The notes under the pieces were generated by a model. That model searched no databases, was not told where the DNA came from, and worked only from the letters and a program-made list of their open reading frames with translations. The position numbers and the translations under genes were made by a program. A DNA stretch of 64,000 bases from Sphingomonas faeni (lineage in GTDB: Bacteria > Pseudomonadota > Alphaproteobacteria > Sphingomonadales > Sphingomonadaceae): assembly GCF_003053745.1 (NCBI RefSeq), contig NZ_QAYE01000002.1, positions 62,001 to 126,000 of the forward strand, read 5' to 3'. Shown one piece after another: positions 1 to 9,215 of the stretch. Numbering within the stretch: the first letter of the stretch is position 1; the number at the start of each line of letters is the position of its first letter.

Positions 1-503
1 GTCGAGGCGATGCCGAGTCCGGCGATCCCCGTCGCGAGATCGGCACGACCCAGATTCTCCGAGATCAATGCGCGGCTGATCGTGAGGCCGTTGTAGTTGT
101 TATAGGCGCCGTCGCCGAGCGGCATCTCGTCGAGCGTGTAGCCGAGATGCGTCGTGCTGAAACCGCGAACCTGCAGCGACATCGACTGTTCGTTGAGGCC
201 CAGCGCATCGATCGACTGCGCGCTGACACCGGGCAGCATGTTCAGCGCCTTCTGAATGCTGGTACCGGGCGGCAGCGCGTCGAGGTTCGCCGGCAACAAA
301 GTCGATACAGAGCGGGTTTCACCGGCGCCGACCACCACAATGTCGGCGGCGGTGTCGGCATCTGCGGTGGTCTCGGCATTCTGGAACTGGGGATCGGCAG
401 ACTGGGCATGCGCACCGGGAGCGAACGCAGTCAGTGCGGCGGACGCCATCAGAACGGCGTAGCCGTGACCGATGCGCAGTCCGCGGCGCGAAAAATATGT
501 CAT
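1..503 (-). CDS. TonB-dependent receptor, N-terminal part (cut by window edge)
   Basis: Outer-membrane receptor for TonB-energised uptake; only the first 167 codons are inside the window. The ATG is preceded by an AGGGAA Shine-Dalgarno sequence. A signal peptide (hydrophobic VLMASAALTAFAPGAHA, cleaved before QS) is followed by a short linker and the start of a plug domain: ADIVVVGAGETRSVSTLLP, then the typical IQKALNMLPGV and LQVRGF motifs (residues roughly 80-125) and DEMPLGDGAYNNYNG. The barrel lies outside the window, so the substrate cannot be inferred. Family assignment is secure from the plug motifs. Confidence 0.88.
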   Translation of the reverse strand, partial: MTYFSRRGLRIGHGYAVLMASAALTAFAPGAHAQSADPQFQNAETTADADTAADIVVVGAGETRSVSTLLPANLDALPPGTSIQKALNMLPGVSAQSIDALGLNEQSMSLQVRGFSTTHLGYTLDEMPLGDGAYNNYNGLTISRALISENLGRADLATGIAGLGIAS

Positions 504-1437
504 CGTGATTCCCTGTCGCAGCAGCCGAACAGCCGCCCCCGTCATCGCGGCTAGACGCTAGGTAAGTCATTTCGGTTGCGAAACGGCGTCGTTTGGGTGA
601 CACATTTGCGGGACAGATGTTCTTGGGCCTAAATCTGACGATCGACGACTTTCTCAATGCTGGGAGTTTCAACCGGTTCTTGAACGACCAAAAGTAGGTC
701 CCCCCGCAACGAGGCGGGACGGCCAGCAGCTAAGCTATGATTGGCGGCGTGAAGAAGCCCTGGTCGTTTCGGTACCCGAGAAGGACGTCGTTGCCGCCGG
801 ACCCAGCGCTTGAACCGGTCGCCGTCGGCGGCGCTGTCGAGGATCAGTAAGCGCGTGCGCGGGACGCCGCCGTCGTTGCCCCACCCGGCCGACTGCCGAG
901 GGTGCGCGCAGGTCGCGAAGTCCTCAAGCTAAGTCTCCCAGCCGCCGTTGGCGCGAAATCGGTTGGGGAGGGACGTGTTTCGGCAGAAGCGGCGGGACTA
1001 ACAGCCGTATGCATGTAGATAAGCGCACGCGTCATTCCCGGAGAATAGGTCAAGCCGCCCGCTTTTGGAGGGTGTAGACGTGACCCATTCTGTTCGCCGA
1101 CGTCATCGAGAAACGTGAAAATCGCTTGAAAAACCTTGTTGCTGCAATAGCTGGAGCGCCGATCGGCAAAGTAATTTCGGCCGCGGCTAGCGATAACCTA
1201 TCAGAGAAGCCCTTTGTGAAATGGGGAGTAGATAGATCGATAGGTGGGTAGCCTTTCTAATTGAAGGCGCTCCGCCATCACTTACGTAATCGCCAAAGCG
1301 GATTACGTCAGCGACGGCGCAATTTCGCTCGCGACCGCGCTTTTGTCGACCATAGACCAATCGGCATGTGGGGCGTTCTGACGGTCGCAAGTGCCGGAGA
1401 AACCGTTCGTTTAACCTTTCGCGGCTAGATAGCCGTT
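504..1437. other. Intergenic region upstream of the type I secretion genes
   Basis: 934 bases with no convincing gene; the few open frames have unnatural Arg/Pro/Ser-rich composition. Three things are visible: an inverted repeat at 1284-1308 (listed separately); a weak hairpin CCCGC/GCGGG near 702-717; and, on the minus strand ending at 730, a short open stretch reading SGGNDVLLGYRNDQGFFTPP before a stop. That stretch resembles the end of an RTX/hemolysin-type protein, but an upstream in-frame TGA and the lack of a start mean it is at best a decayed remnant. Confidence 0.6.
1284..1308. promoter_or_regulatory. Candidate operator: perfect 8-bp inverted repeat
   Basis: ACGTAATC, nine bases, GATTACGT. 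The arms are perfect, and the element lies 130-150 bp upstream of the first type I secretion gene. Size and geometry fit a dimeric regulator site; a cruciform or RNA hairpin is the alternative. No second copy was found upstream of the RTX gene at 19077. Confidence 0.4.
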
Positions 1438-3207
1438 ATGCCGACGTTATCCTCAGCGCCTGCGACGGCAAACGCCAGTCGCCGCCAGAATGCCCTGGCT
1501 GGCGCAGTCCGAGGCTGTCGACGCCATCTGGCGTTCGCGGCGATTTTCTCGGGGCTGGTGAACGTCCTGTACCTCGTGCCGTCGATCTTCATGTTGCAGG
1601 TGTACGACCGCGTGGTGCCGACGCGGGGCGGGGCGACGCTGTTGCTGCTGACGCTGATCCTCGTGCTGTCGCTGGTCGTGTTCGCGGTCCTCGATGCGGT
1701 CCGCATGCGGCTGCTGCTGCGTGCGAGCATGCGGCTGGAGCGTCGGGCGGCGCCGGGCATATTGCTGCGGATTCTCGGCACGGACGGCGCGACGATCGGG
1801 CAGCGCAGCCAGGCGATGCGCGATTTCGATACAATACGGGGCACGCTGACCGGGCCGACGATCATCGCGCTGTTCGACGCGCCCTGGGCTCCGATCTACA
1901 TCGCCATCGCGTTCCTGCTTCACCCGTGGATCGGGGTGCTGGCACTGGTCAGCGCGCTGCTGCTCGGCGGGATCGCGATCCTGAGCGACCGGGTGACCGC
2001 GGCGGCCGCGCGCGACACGCATGCGCGCGCGGTGCTGGCGACGCGCGAGCAGGACGTCTCGATTCACGGATCGGAGGTCGCGCGCGTGATGGGAATGCGT
2101 AACGCGCTGATTACCCGGCACCTGCTGGAGCGCGCCGAACTGGTCCGCCGTCAGTCCGCGCTGGCCGGTACATCGGGCCAGTTCCTCGCGATCACCAAGT
2201 TTCTCCGCCTCCTGCTGCAATCGCTGGCGCTGGCGCTCGGCGCGCTGCTGGCGATCCGGCAGGATATCTCGGGCGGCGCGATCTTCGCCGCGTCGCTGTT
2301 GCTCGGGCGTGCATTGCAACCCGTCGAGCAGATCCTCGGCGCGATGAAGCCGCTGGCCGCCGCGCGGAACGCCTACCGCGATCTCGACGCGTTCTGTGCG
2401 ATGCCGGGGCCGTCGATCGACGCGACGACGCTGCCCGCACCGGTCGGCCGGATCGACGTTCGCGGCGTTACCGTACGCGCGGAAGGTAGCGATCGCGCGC
2501 TGCTGTCGGACATCAGCTTTTCGGTCGAGCCCGGTGAAATCGTTGCGTTGGTCGGTCCGAGCGGTGCCGGCAAATCGACGCTGTTGCGCGTGTTGTCGGG
2601 CGCGCTGTCGCCGGACACGGGCGAGGTCCGGATCGACGGCGCGAGCCTGTCGGACTGGAACCGCGAACAGCTCGGCCGCCAAATCGGCTATATGCCGCAA
2701 TCGCCGTCGCTATTCCCGACTTCGGTCCATACCAACATCTCGCGGTTCCAGTCGGTACTGTCGGGCGAGAGCGAGCAACTCGACGCCGCGGTGGTCGAGG
2801 CGGCGCAGGCTGCCGGCGCGCACGAGGTGATCGTCGGCTTGCCTCAAGGGTATGCGACGATGCTGAGCATGGCGGACGGATCGGGGCTGTCGGCGGGGCA
2901 GAACCAGTCGGTCGCGTTGGCGCGCGCCCTGTTCGGTACGCCGACGATCCTGTTTCTAGACGAGCCCAACGCGCATCTCGACAGCGACGGCGAAGCGCGA
3001 CTGGTGACGACGCTGGCGGCGCTGCGGGCGCGGGGCGCGACGGTGATCGTCTCGACGCACCGGACCGGGCTGCTGCAGGCGGTCGACAAGATCATGGTGC
3101 TGCGAAACGGCACGATCCAGCTGTTCGACGAGCGCGCGAAGGTCGTACGTCCCGCCAACGCGGCGCCCGCCGGCGGGCCAGCCGCGGCGACCGGAGGTAC
3201 ACGATGA
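1438..3207 (+). CDS. Type I secretion ABC transporter, PrtD/HasD-like ATPase-permease
   Basis: Inner-membrane ATPase-permease of a type I secretion system (589 aa). The N-terminal membrane region (about residues 30-310) has the PrtD-family SGLVNVLYLVPSIFMLQVYD segment and no C39 peptidase or C39-like domain, as expected for exporters of RTX proteins without a leader peptide. The nucleotide-binding domain has Walker A GPSGAGKST (373-381), a variant signature LSAGQ (484-488, usually LSGGQ), Walker B ILFLDE (504-509) and an H-loop STHR. The stop overlaps the next start as ATGA, so it is co-translated with the adaptor and TolC genes. No strong ribosome site precedes the ATG. The likely cargo is the RTX deacetylase at 15682-19077, inferred from proximity and its C-terminus. 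Confidence 0.93.
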   Translation: MPTLSSAPATANASRRQNALAGAVRGCRRHLAFAAIFSGLVNVLYLVPSIFMLQVYDRVVPTRGGATLLLLTLILVLSLVVFAVLDAVRMRLLLRASMRLERRAAPGILLRILGTDGATIGQRSQAMRDFDTIRGTLTGPTIIALFDAPWAPIYIAIAFLLHPWIGVLALVSALLLGGIAILSDRVTAAAARDTHARAVLATREQDVSIHGSEVARVMGMRNALITRHLLERAELVRRQSALAGTSGQFLAITKFLRLLLQSLALALGALLAIRQDISGGAIFAASLLLGRALQPVEQILGAMKPLAAARNAYRDLDAFCAMPGPSIDATTLPAPVGRIDVRGVTVRAEGSDRALLSDISFSVEPGEIVALVGPSGAGKSTLLRVLSGALSPDTGEVRIDGASLSDWNREQLGRQIGYMPQSPSLFPTSVHTNISRFQSVLSGESEQLDAAVVEAAQAAGAHEVIVGLPQGYATMLSMADGSGLSAGQNQSVALARALFGTPTILFLDEPNAHLDSDGEARLVTTLAALRARGATVIVSTHRTGLLQAVDKIMVLRNGTIQLFDERAKVVRPANAAPAGGPAAATGGTR

Positions 3208-4577
3208 TCCCCGCCGAACTGGCCAGTCCGGTCCCAGCCGCCGGCGGTGCGAGCTTGGCCGATCGCCTTCGCCTCGATGATTCCCCGCGGCACGCGATCC
3301 TGGTCGGCGGGATCGTCGCGATCCTGTTCTTCGTCGTCGGGCTCGGCTGGGCGGCGTTCGCGCGGCTCGATGCAGCGGCGGCGGGCGACGGGCAGGTGGT
3401 CGTCGCCGGCAACCGCCAGACCGTCCAGCACCGCGAGGGCGGGATCGTCGCGGCGATGGCCGCGCGCGACGGCCAGCATGTCCGCGCGGGGGACGTGCTG
3501 TTCCGGCTGGAAGGCGCCGAAGTTACCGCGAGCGAACGCGCGCTCGCCGCCAGCGTCATCGACCTCCAGGCGCAACGCGCACGGCTCGAAGCGGACGTTC
3601 GCGGTGGCGCGATCGTCTGGCCCACCGAGTTTGCGTCGGCAGAGGGCGATGACCTGCGGCTGGTCGAGCGGGCGAAGTCGCTTCAGATCGCGCAACGCAC
3701 GGCGCGGTCGGCTGCGCTGGCGGCAAACGGCGCGGTGCTCCGCCAGCAGGCGGCGGCCGTCGCGCAGCAGACGACCGGCTTCAACGCACAGGCGCAAGCG
3801 ACCGCCCGCCAGCGCGCGTCGCTCCGCCAACAACTGGAGAGCACGCGTACGCTCGCCGATCAGGGCTACGTCTCGCGCAACACGGTGCGGGCGATCGAGC
3901 GCTCGATCCAGCAGCTCGAGGGGACCGACGCCGACTATGTCTCTCGCTCGGCGGCGGCACGCGAACAGATCGGCCAGACGCGCGCGGAAGGTGTCCAGAC
4001 CCGGCGCAAATATGTCGAGGACAGCGCGACGCTGCTCCGCGACACGCAGTTCCAGCTGAACGAGGTGATGCCGAAGTTCGCCGCCGCGCGCGAGCAGCTC
4101 GCACGCACGATCATCCGCGCGCCGGTGGCGGGCCGCGTCGTCGGGCTGCGCGTCTTCTCGGTCGGCGGCGTGATCCAGCCGGGTCAGGCGATCCTCGACA
4201 TTGTCCCCGACGCCGCGCCGCTCGTGGTCCGCGCGAACTTCTCGCCCGGCGACATCGACGGCGTGTTTGCAGGTCGCGAGGCCGAGGTGAAGTTCCTGTC
4301 GCTGCACGAACGCGACCTGCCGATCCTGGTCGGCACGGTCCGCACCGTGTCCGCGGATTCGCTCCGCGACGAGCAGACCGGCCACAGTTACTTCAGCGCC
4401 GAGATCACCGTGCCGCGCGACCAGATCGCCAAGATCGAGGCCGTCCGCGGTCGCGATACCGGCATCCGTGCAGGCGTGCCCGTCACCGTCCTCGTCAAGC
4501 TGCGGTCGCGCACCGCACTCGACTATCTCCTCGATCCGTTGACCGAGGCTTTTTCACGGTCGCTCCATGAACGCTGA
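3204..4577 (+). CDS. Type I secretion membrane-fusion adaptor, HlyD/PrtE family
   Basis: Periplasmic adaptor (457 aa) linking the ABC transporter to the outer-membrane channel. A single N-terminal membrane anchor (ILVGGIVAILFFVVGLGWAAF, about residues 32-53) is followed by the first biotinyl-lipoyl half-motif (NRQTVQHREGGIVAAMAARD), a long Ala/Gln/Arg-rich coiled-coil hairpin (about 110-290), the second lipoyl half (IRAPVAGRVVGLRVFSVGGV) and the C-terminal beta-barrel ending LDYLLDPLTEAFSRSLHER. That ending is a common signature of HlyD-type adaptors (consensus PLxxxxxxALRE). The start overlaps the upstream stop by four bases and the end overlaps the TolC-like start by 11 bases, indicating one transcript. 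Confidence 0.93.
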   Translation: MIPAELASPVPAAGGASLADRLRLDDSPRHAILVGGIVAILFFVVGLGWAAFARLDAAAAGDGQVVVAGNRQTVQHREGGIVAAMAARDGQHVRAGDVLFRLEGAEVTASERALAASVIDLQAQRARLEADVRGGAIVWPTEFASAEGDDLRLVERAKSLQIAQRTARSAALAANGAVLRQQAAAVAQQTTGFNAQAQATARQRASLRQQLESTRTLADQGYVSRNTVRAIERSIQQLEGTDADYVSRSAAAREQIGQTRAEGVQTRRKYVEDSATLLRDTQFQLNEVMPKFAAAREQLARTIIRAPVAGRVVGLRVFSVGGVIQPGQAILDIVPDAAPLVVRANFSPGDIDGVFAGREAEVKFLSLHERDLPILVGTVRTVSADSLRDEQTGHSYFSAEITVPRDQIAKIEAVRGRDTGIRAGVPVTVLVKLRSRTALDYLLDPLTEAFSRSLHER

Positions 4578-6168
4578 TATCCTTCGCCTCGCCGCCGTCG
4601 TGCTTGTGTTGCCGGCCGGATCCGCGCTCGCGCAGACGGCACCGGAGGCAAGGTCCGCCGCGCCGGAAACGCTGGGGCAGGCGATCGCGGACGCGTATCG
4701 CAGCAACCCTTCGCTGGAGGGGCAACGCGCGCAACTCCGTGCGCTCGACGAGCAGATCGTCCAGGCGGGGGCGGCGTATCGGCTGACCGCGGGTGTCAAC
4801 ATGACGCTGCAATATCAGTCGCAGGACCAGCGCGGGTTGCTTGGCGATTTCGATACGGCACGGGGGCGGATGGTTGGCGCCTCGCTGACCGCCTCGCAGA
4901 TCCTGCTCAACGGTGGGCGCACCGCGGCGCAGGTGTCTGCGGCGGAGGCGACCGTGCTGGCGGGCCGTGAACGGCTGCGCGAGGCGGAAAACGCAATCCT
5001 GTACGAGGTCGTCGATGCGTTCGTGTCGGTGCGGCGCGATCAGGCACTGGTGGCGATCCAGCAGCGTTCGCTTGAGTCCTACGGGCGTCAGGTCACGCAG
5101 GCGATTGCGCGCGAACGTGGCGGCGACCTGACGCGCACCGACATCGCGCAGGCGCAGGCGCAGCGGGAGATCATTCGCGCACAACTGGCGCAAGCGACGG
5201 TCAATCTCCAGGCGAGCCGTGGACGGTTTGCAGCGGTGGTCGGGCGCAATCCGGGTACGCTGCTCGTGCCGCCGACACTGCCCGGCCTGCCGCGCTCGCT
5301 CGACGCGGCCTTCGCGGTGGTCGAGAAGGAGAGTCCGAGTCTGTGGCAGGCGATCCTGGCGACCAAGGCGGGCGACGCCAGGATCGCTGCCCAGCGCGCC
5401 GAGCGTGCGCCGATCGTCGCGCTGTCGGGCAGCTATGGCTATGCGAGTCCGTATTCCTACCGTCTCCGCGATGCCGGTGCGCAGGCGACCGGCGGGGTCA
5501 CGCTGACGATGCCGCTGCTGACCGGCGGCGTGATCGGATCGCGCGTCCGTGCCGCGGTCGCCGAACGTCAGCAACTCGGGTTCGAGGTCGAGACCGCGCG
5601 ACGGGCGGCGCTCGCCAGTGCGCAGAACGCGTGGAACCAGGCGGTGGCCGGCGGCGAGCAGATGGCGGCAGGGCAGCTCGCGACCGAGGCCGCGGAGTCT
5701 GCGCTCACCGGCGTCCAGCGCGGGTTCGCGGAAGGGTTTCGCTCGAATTTCGAAGTGCTGGATTCGGAGCAGCGGCTGCTGACCGCGCAACTCGTCTTCA
5801 TCAACGCGACCTACGGCGCCTATGCCGCAGAAGCGCGCCTGCTGGCCACGCTAGGGCGGTTGCAGGCGGCGGCGATCGATCAGGCCGTTCCGACCTACGA
5901 TCCGGCGCAGAACACGCGGCGCGTCCGGGCGAAGACGTTCGGGCCGTTCGATCCCGTGTTGGCGCCGATCGATCGCGCGCAGGTTCCGAGTGCTGCTGCT
6001 CGACCCGCACCGCAGCTTGCGCCCGCGACCGATGCGAGGATCAGGCCGGCGCTCGTCCAGGCGTTGCCCGGACCGGTTGGCGCAGCCTTGCCGATCACGA
6101 GCGTTCCCATTCTGGCAGGCCCGGCGATCGGCGACCTGAGCGACACGGTCGTGACGGGCGGGACTTAA
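4567..6168 (+). CDS. Type I secretion outer-membrane channel, TolC family
   Basis: TolC-like outer-membrane factor (533 aa). A signal peptide (AAVVLVLPAGSALAQ) is followed by two OEP repeats: ETLGQAIADAYRSNPSLEGQ near residue 40, and GFRSNFEVLDSEQRLLTAQL near 390, the classic TolC/PrtF end motif. The last ~90 residues are a Pro/Ala-rich tail beyond the channel fold. It closes the three-gene secretion operon. A dedicated TolC encoded with the ABC and adaptor genes is usual for RTX exporters of the PrtDEF type. It converges on the kinase pseudogene with a 45-base gap. Confidence 0.93.
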   Translation: MNADILRLAAVVLVLPAGSALAQTAPEARSAAPETLGQAIADAYRSNPSLEGQRAQLRALDEQIVQAGAAYRLTAGVNMTLQYQSQDQRGLLGDFDTARGRMVGASLTASQILLNGGRTAAQVSAAEATVLAGRERLREAENAILYEVVDAFVSVRRDQALVAIQQRSLESYGRQVTQAIARERGGDLTRTDIAQAQAQREIIRAQLAQATVNLQASRGRFAAVVGRNPGTLLVPPTLPGLPRSLDAAFAVVEKESPSLWQAILATKAGDARIAAQRAERAPIVALSGSYGYASPYSYRLRDAGAQATGGVTLTMPLLTGGVIGSRVRAAVAERQQLGFEVETARRAALASAQNAWNQAVAGGEQMAAGQLATEAAESALTGVQRGFAEGFRSNFEVLDSEQRLLTAQLVFINATYGAYAAEARLLATLGRLQAAAIDQAVPTYDPAQNTRRVRAKTFGPFDPVLAPIDRAQVPSAAARPAPQLAPATDARIRPALVQALPGPVGAALPITSVPILAGPAIGDLSDTVVTGGT

Positions 6169-6213
6169 CGCTTCAATTACCCTCTGTCCGTCGCGCGGCC
6201 CAGGCAACTGCAA

Positions 6214-6741
6214 CTATCGCTCAAGTCCTTCGCCACGGTAGAATTGCGCCAAGTCGCGCGTGGTCAACAGCATGAGTTTTGGCAGGACGATCTGGTCGAA
6301 CAGCGCCGCGTACCGCCTGCGGTTGGCAGGTGTCGTGACCGCGATGTGTCGGATCATCGCCCATGTGACTCGGTCGCTGCCGCCTTCGAGTGCCCCGTGC
6401 CTCGTTCGGTCGAACCAGGATCACCGGAGATAGCGCAGGAGGCTGGTCGTCGTCGGCGCTTCGAGAAGTATCACGCCCGTCGCTCGTCCGAGACGCTGCG
6501 ACAGGCACCGCGAATAATTACCGTCCATCACCCAGCGTGAGCCGGTGATAGCTAGGTTGTGCAAAGCCAGGAACTCGTCGTCCGGCCGCGGCTGCCAGTC
6601 GGTATTTGGCCGGTGGTGAAGCTGGTCGAGATGGATGGCGGGCAGACCGCGTCCCCGTGCGATCGCGGCTGCCAGCGTCGACTTCCCGCTGTTCGAAGGC
6701 CCAAGGGTGCATAGGCGAGGGCCGAGATCGTCGAGCGTCAT
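6214..6741 (-). pseudogene. P-loop kinase (adenylate kinase-like / FlaR-type), broken by an in-frame TGA
   Basis: The reading frame from the ATG at 6741 encodes a P-loop NTPase (GPSNSGKST, then LPAIHLDQLHHRP and WVMDGNYS), as in small adenylate-kinase-related proteins called DNA topology modulation kinases. It stops at TGA (6423-6421, codon 107). The same frame continues without shift through SWFDRTRHGALEGGSDRV and MIRHIAVTTPANRRRYAALF to a TAG at 6216-6214. The conserved C-terminal half is therefore intact and the ancestral length was 175 aa. The simplest event is CGA to TGA, since this family usually has Arg there. A sequencing error or a functional truncated protein cannot be excluded. Confidence 0.8.
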
Positions 6742-6764
6742 GGCTCGTTTTCTACGCCGACCAC

Positions 6765-6793
6765 GGATCGTGCAGCAACAGCACGACCGATCC
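6765..6793 (-). terminator. Hairpin directly after pelF, possible operon terminator
   Basis: An inverted repeat with core CGTGC/GCACG around a seven-base loop and outer GGATCG/CGATCC arms (one side bulged) begins at the last bases of pelF. No run of T follows on the minus strand, so rho-independent termination is only a possibility. Confidence 0.35.
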
Positions 6794-8304
6794 TACCCCG
6801 TCATCAATGATCCATACAGGGCGGCATACGCCCCAATAATCGTGTCGTGGTCATAATCCCGCCGCACGCGCTCGCGCATCGTTTCCCCCATCGCCAGCCG
6901 CATCGACGGATCGCCGGCGATCGCCAGGATCCCCGCCGCGGTGGCTGCCGGATTGACCAGCGGCGTGACGATGCCGCCATGGCCGGAGTCCGCGCCGCCG
7001 CGACCCTCGATCATCTCGCGGCAACTGCCGACGTCGGGGGCGACCACCGGGATTCCGCATGCGCCACCCTCCAGGATCACCAGCGGTTGCGCTTCCGACA
7101 GGCTGGTGAGCACGAGCAGGTCGATTTTCGCCATCCAGTCCTCGATCCGGACGCGGCCGGCGAAGCGGAACACCGCGCCGAGCGCGAGATCCTCGACCAG
7201 CCGCGCGCACTCGGCGGCATATTCTGGGTCTTCGTCCTCGGGGCCAAGCACGACGAAGCGGATATCGGGGCGTTCGGCGTGTGCGATCGCGGCGGCGCGG
7301 ATGAACGTCTTCACGTCCTTGATCGGCACCACGCGGCCGAGCAGCGCAACCAGCGGATGCGCCGGATCGCGCTGATCCGGGAGGCTCGCGAACCGCCGCG
7401 AGTCGATCCCGTTGGGGATCACGCGGACACGGTCGGCGGCGGCGCCCAGCCGGCGCTGGACCGCCGTGTTCGCGCCGTACAACGCGACGATCGGGTCGCA
7501 GCTGTCGTAGCAGGCGGTCGCATAGCTGGTGAACGCGCGTACCCACAGGTCGCGGAGGTCGCGGACGCTGCGCTCCAGTTCGAGCCCGGTGTCGACCTGA
7601 TCGCCGATCCAGTCCGCCATCATCACCTCGATCTGGCGTTCGAGCAGGTAGATGCCGTGCTCGGTGATGAACGCCGGTCGCCCTGTCTGGCGCGCGGCAC
7701 GGGCGGCGAGCAGGCCCGCGAACCCGGTCGAGATCGTGTGATACGCCTTCGCGCGGGGCAGGGGCGTGGTCAGCACCGCGAGCAACCCGCCCAGGAGAAC
7801 GCGCATCGCCCAGAAATAATGGTGGAACGACGCCTTGGGCAGCATCGCCTGATAATGGCGCCGGAGGCGTGCGAAGACGGCGGGGTGCGACAGGATATCG
7901 CCGGGCGCGAGCGGCCGGGTGCTGCCGCCGATCACGTCGATCAGCGTCGCGAGCCGATCCGCGCCACCCGTCGCGACGAACGCGACCAGCGCGTCGGCGA
8001 TCGGCACCGCGATCCGGTCTGGGATGGCGCGCGGAACGGCCGGCGCGGGCGCTAGGCCGATCTCGACGACGTCGACGACGTTGGGCGGCGGTGTCAACTG
8101 GAACGGGAGCAGTCCGGCGCCCGGCTTGATCGCGGCGATCACGAACCGGACGTCCGGCAGGTGCGTGATCAGGTCCTGCAGCCAGCCGGACACGCCACCG
8201 ATCACATAGGGGTACGCGCCCTCGACGATCAGGCAGATGTCGGCGTCCGGTATCTCGACAGACGCTTGTCGCGACCTTTCGGCGAGGGCCGAGAGCGGGA
8301 TCAT
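6793..8304 (-). CDS. pelF: PelF, cytosolic GT4 glycosyltransferase of Pel polysaccharide synthesis
   Basis: Predicted polymerising glycosyltransferase (503 aa; P. aeruginosa PelF is about 507), using a UDP-N-acetylhexosamine in the cytoplasm. The N-terminus has the PelF hallmark ICLIVEGAYPYVIGGVSGWL (residues about 22-41). Later come FITEHGIYLLERQIE, the GT4 core NGIDSRRFA and LGRVVPIKDVKTFIRA, and the donor-site EX7E motif in SEAQPLVILEGGACGIPVV. The ATG at 8304 overlaps the pelE stop as ATGA; the longer open frame upstream is the pelE region in another frame. It is the last gene of the pel operon, as in Pseudomonas, where pelF precedes pelG. Confidence 0.93.
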   Translation of the reverse strand: MIPLSALAERSRQASVEIPDADICLIVEGAYPYVIGGVSGWLQDLITHLPDVRFVIAAIKPGAGLLPFQLTPPPNVVDVVEIGLAPAPAVPRAIPDRIAVPIADALVAFVATGGADRLATLIDVIGGSTRPLAPGDILSHPAVFARLRRHYQAMLPKASFHHYFWAMRVLLGGLLAVLTTPLPRAKAYHTISTGFAGLLAARAARQTGRPAFITEHGIYLLERQIEVMMADWIGDQVDTGLELERSVRDLRDLWVRAFTSYATACYDSCDPIVALYGANTAVQRRLGAAADRVRVIPNGIDSRRFASLPDQRDPAHPLVALLGRVVPIKDVKTFIRAAAIAHAERPDIRFVVLGPEDEDPEYAAECARLVEDLALGAVFRFAGRVRIEDWMAKIDLLVLTSLSEAQPLVILEGGACGIPVVAPDVGSCREMIEGRGGADSGHGGIVTPLVNPAATAAGILAIAGDPSMRLAMGETMRERVRRDYDHDTIIGAYAALYGSLMTG

Positions 8305-9215
8305 GCCGCTGCTCCCGTCAGCCACCAAGTCGCCCGCGTCGTCGCGCCGCGCTGCGTAGCGTCCATCGGCGCATCGTGCCGCTCCGACGCGGCCTCCATC
8401 GCAGTCGCCATCCGGTCGATCGCCGCGTAATCGCCCGCGACCCACAATGCTTCCATCAGCAACGCGTCGCGCGTTCCAGACCGTGGATCGTCCGCCTTTA
8501 AAGGGACCGCGGCGACCATCGTTGCGACCGCATCCTCGCGAAGGTGGAGGCGTTGCGAATCCGACAGCAGCACGTCCGAACGGGCATGATCCGCGAGCAG
8601 CGTCGCCAGGCTGATGGCGGCTTCCGGATCGGCGCCATCGGCAACGCGCGCCGATAGCCTCGCTCGTGCCAGGACGAGGTTCTCCGCGACCCGGGCCGAA
8701 GCCGCCGCCGCCAGCGCGCGGATGGTCTGGTCGCTGTCGGTCAGCGCCAGCGCGATCAACGGCGACAGTGCCGGCTCGAACGATCGCACCACCGTCTCCA
8801 GCGCGCGCCGCCGCTCGGCAACCGCACCGTGACGCATGATCGTGACCAGCGAGCTGAGCGTATCGGGCGTCGCATGATGAACGCGTCCGTCGAGCATCCG
8901 CGCTACAGCGAGACGCGCGCCGCGCTGTGCGGAGCCGCCTGTAACCGGGCCGAACATCTCGTCGTCGCTGCGCTGCGTCTTGGGCCTGGATAAACGCCCG
9001 AGCGGCAACGCGACGAGCAACCCGAGCGGCCCGAGCACGCCGAGCATCGTCGGCGCAAAGCCGGCCGCAGTCCCGCTGCGAAGCCACACGCCGAACCCGA
9101 ACGCACTCGCCACGGCATGCACGGCGAGGCTCCAGCCGACCGTGACTCCGGACATCCAGCACGCCCCCAGGATCATCATCTCGAAGACCGCCAGCGCGAT
9201 CAGGCGGAGGATCAC
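8301..9215 (-). CDS. pelE: PelE, inner-membrane TPR protein of the Pel synthase complex
   Basis: 304 aa, starting at a GTG that overlaps the pelD stop (GTGA). Two hydrophobic segments at the N-terminus (LIALAVFEMMILGACWM and APTMLGVLGPLGLLVALPLG) precede a cytoplasmic alpha-helical repeat region (about 110-290) with RALAAAASARVAENLVLARARL and RDALLMEALWVAGDYAAIDR, which fits TPR repeats. Known PelE (about 329 aa) has two membrane helices plus TPRs and binds PelD and PelF. Sequence similarity to PelE is weak by eye. The assignment rests on topology, length and position between pelD and pelF. Confidence 0.82.
   Translation of the reverse strand: MILRLIALAVFEMMILGACWMSGVTVGWSLAVHAVASAFGFGVWLRSGTAAGFAPTMLGVLGPLGLLVALPLGRLSRPKTQRSDDEMFGPVTGGSAQRGARLAVARMLDGRVHHATPDTLSSLVTIMRHGAVAERRRALETVVRSFEPALSPLIALALTDSDQTIRALAAAASARVAENLVLARARLSARVADGADPEAAISLATLLADHARSDVLLSDSQRLHLREDAVATMVAAVPLKADDPRSGTRDALLMEALWVAGDYAAIDRMATAMEAASERHDAPMDATQRGATTRATWWLTGAAA

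Noticed and set aside
617..697. 26-codon + strand frame starting MFLGLNLTIDDF
   Set aside because: Short, no ribosome site, no recognisable family and no conserved neighbour; chance is likely.
8305..9162. Long in-frame upstream extension of pelF (to 789 aa)
   Set aside because: The extension is the pelE coding region read in another frame, with Arg/Gly-rich nonsense. The ATGA overlap at 8304 gives a PelF of normal length.
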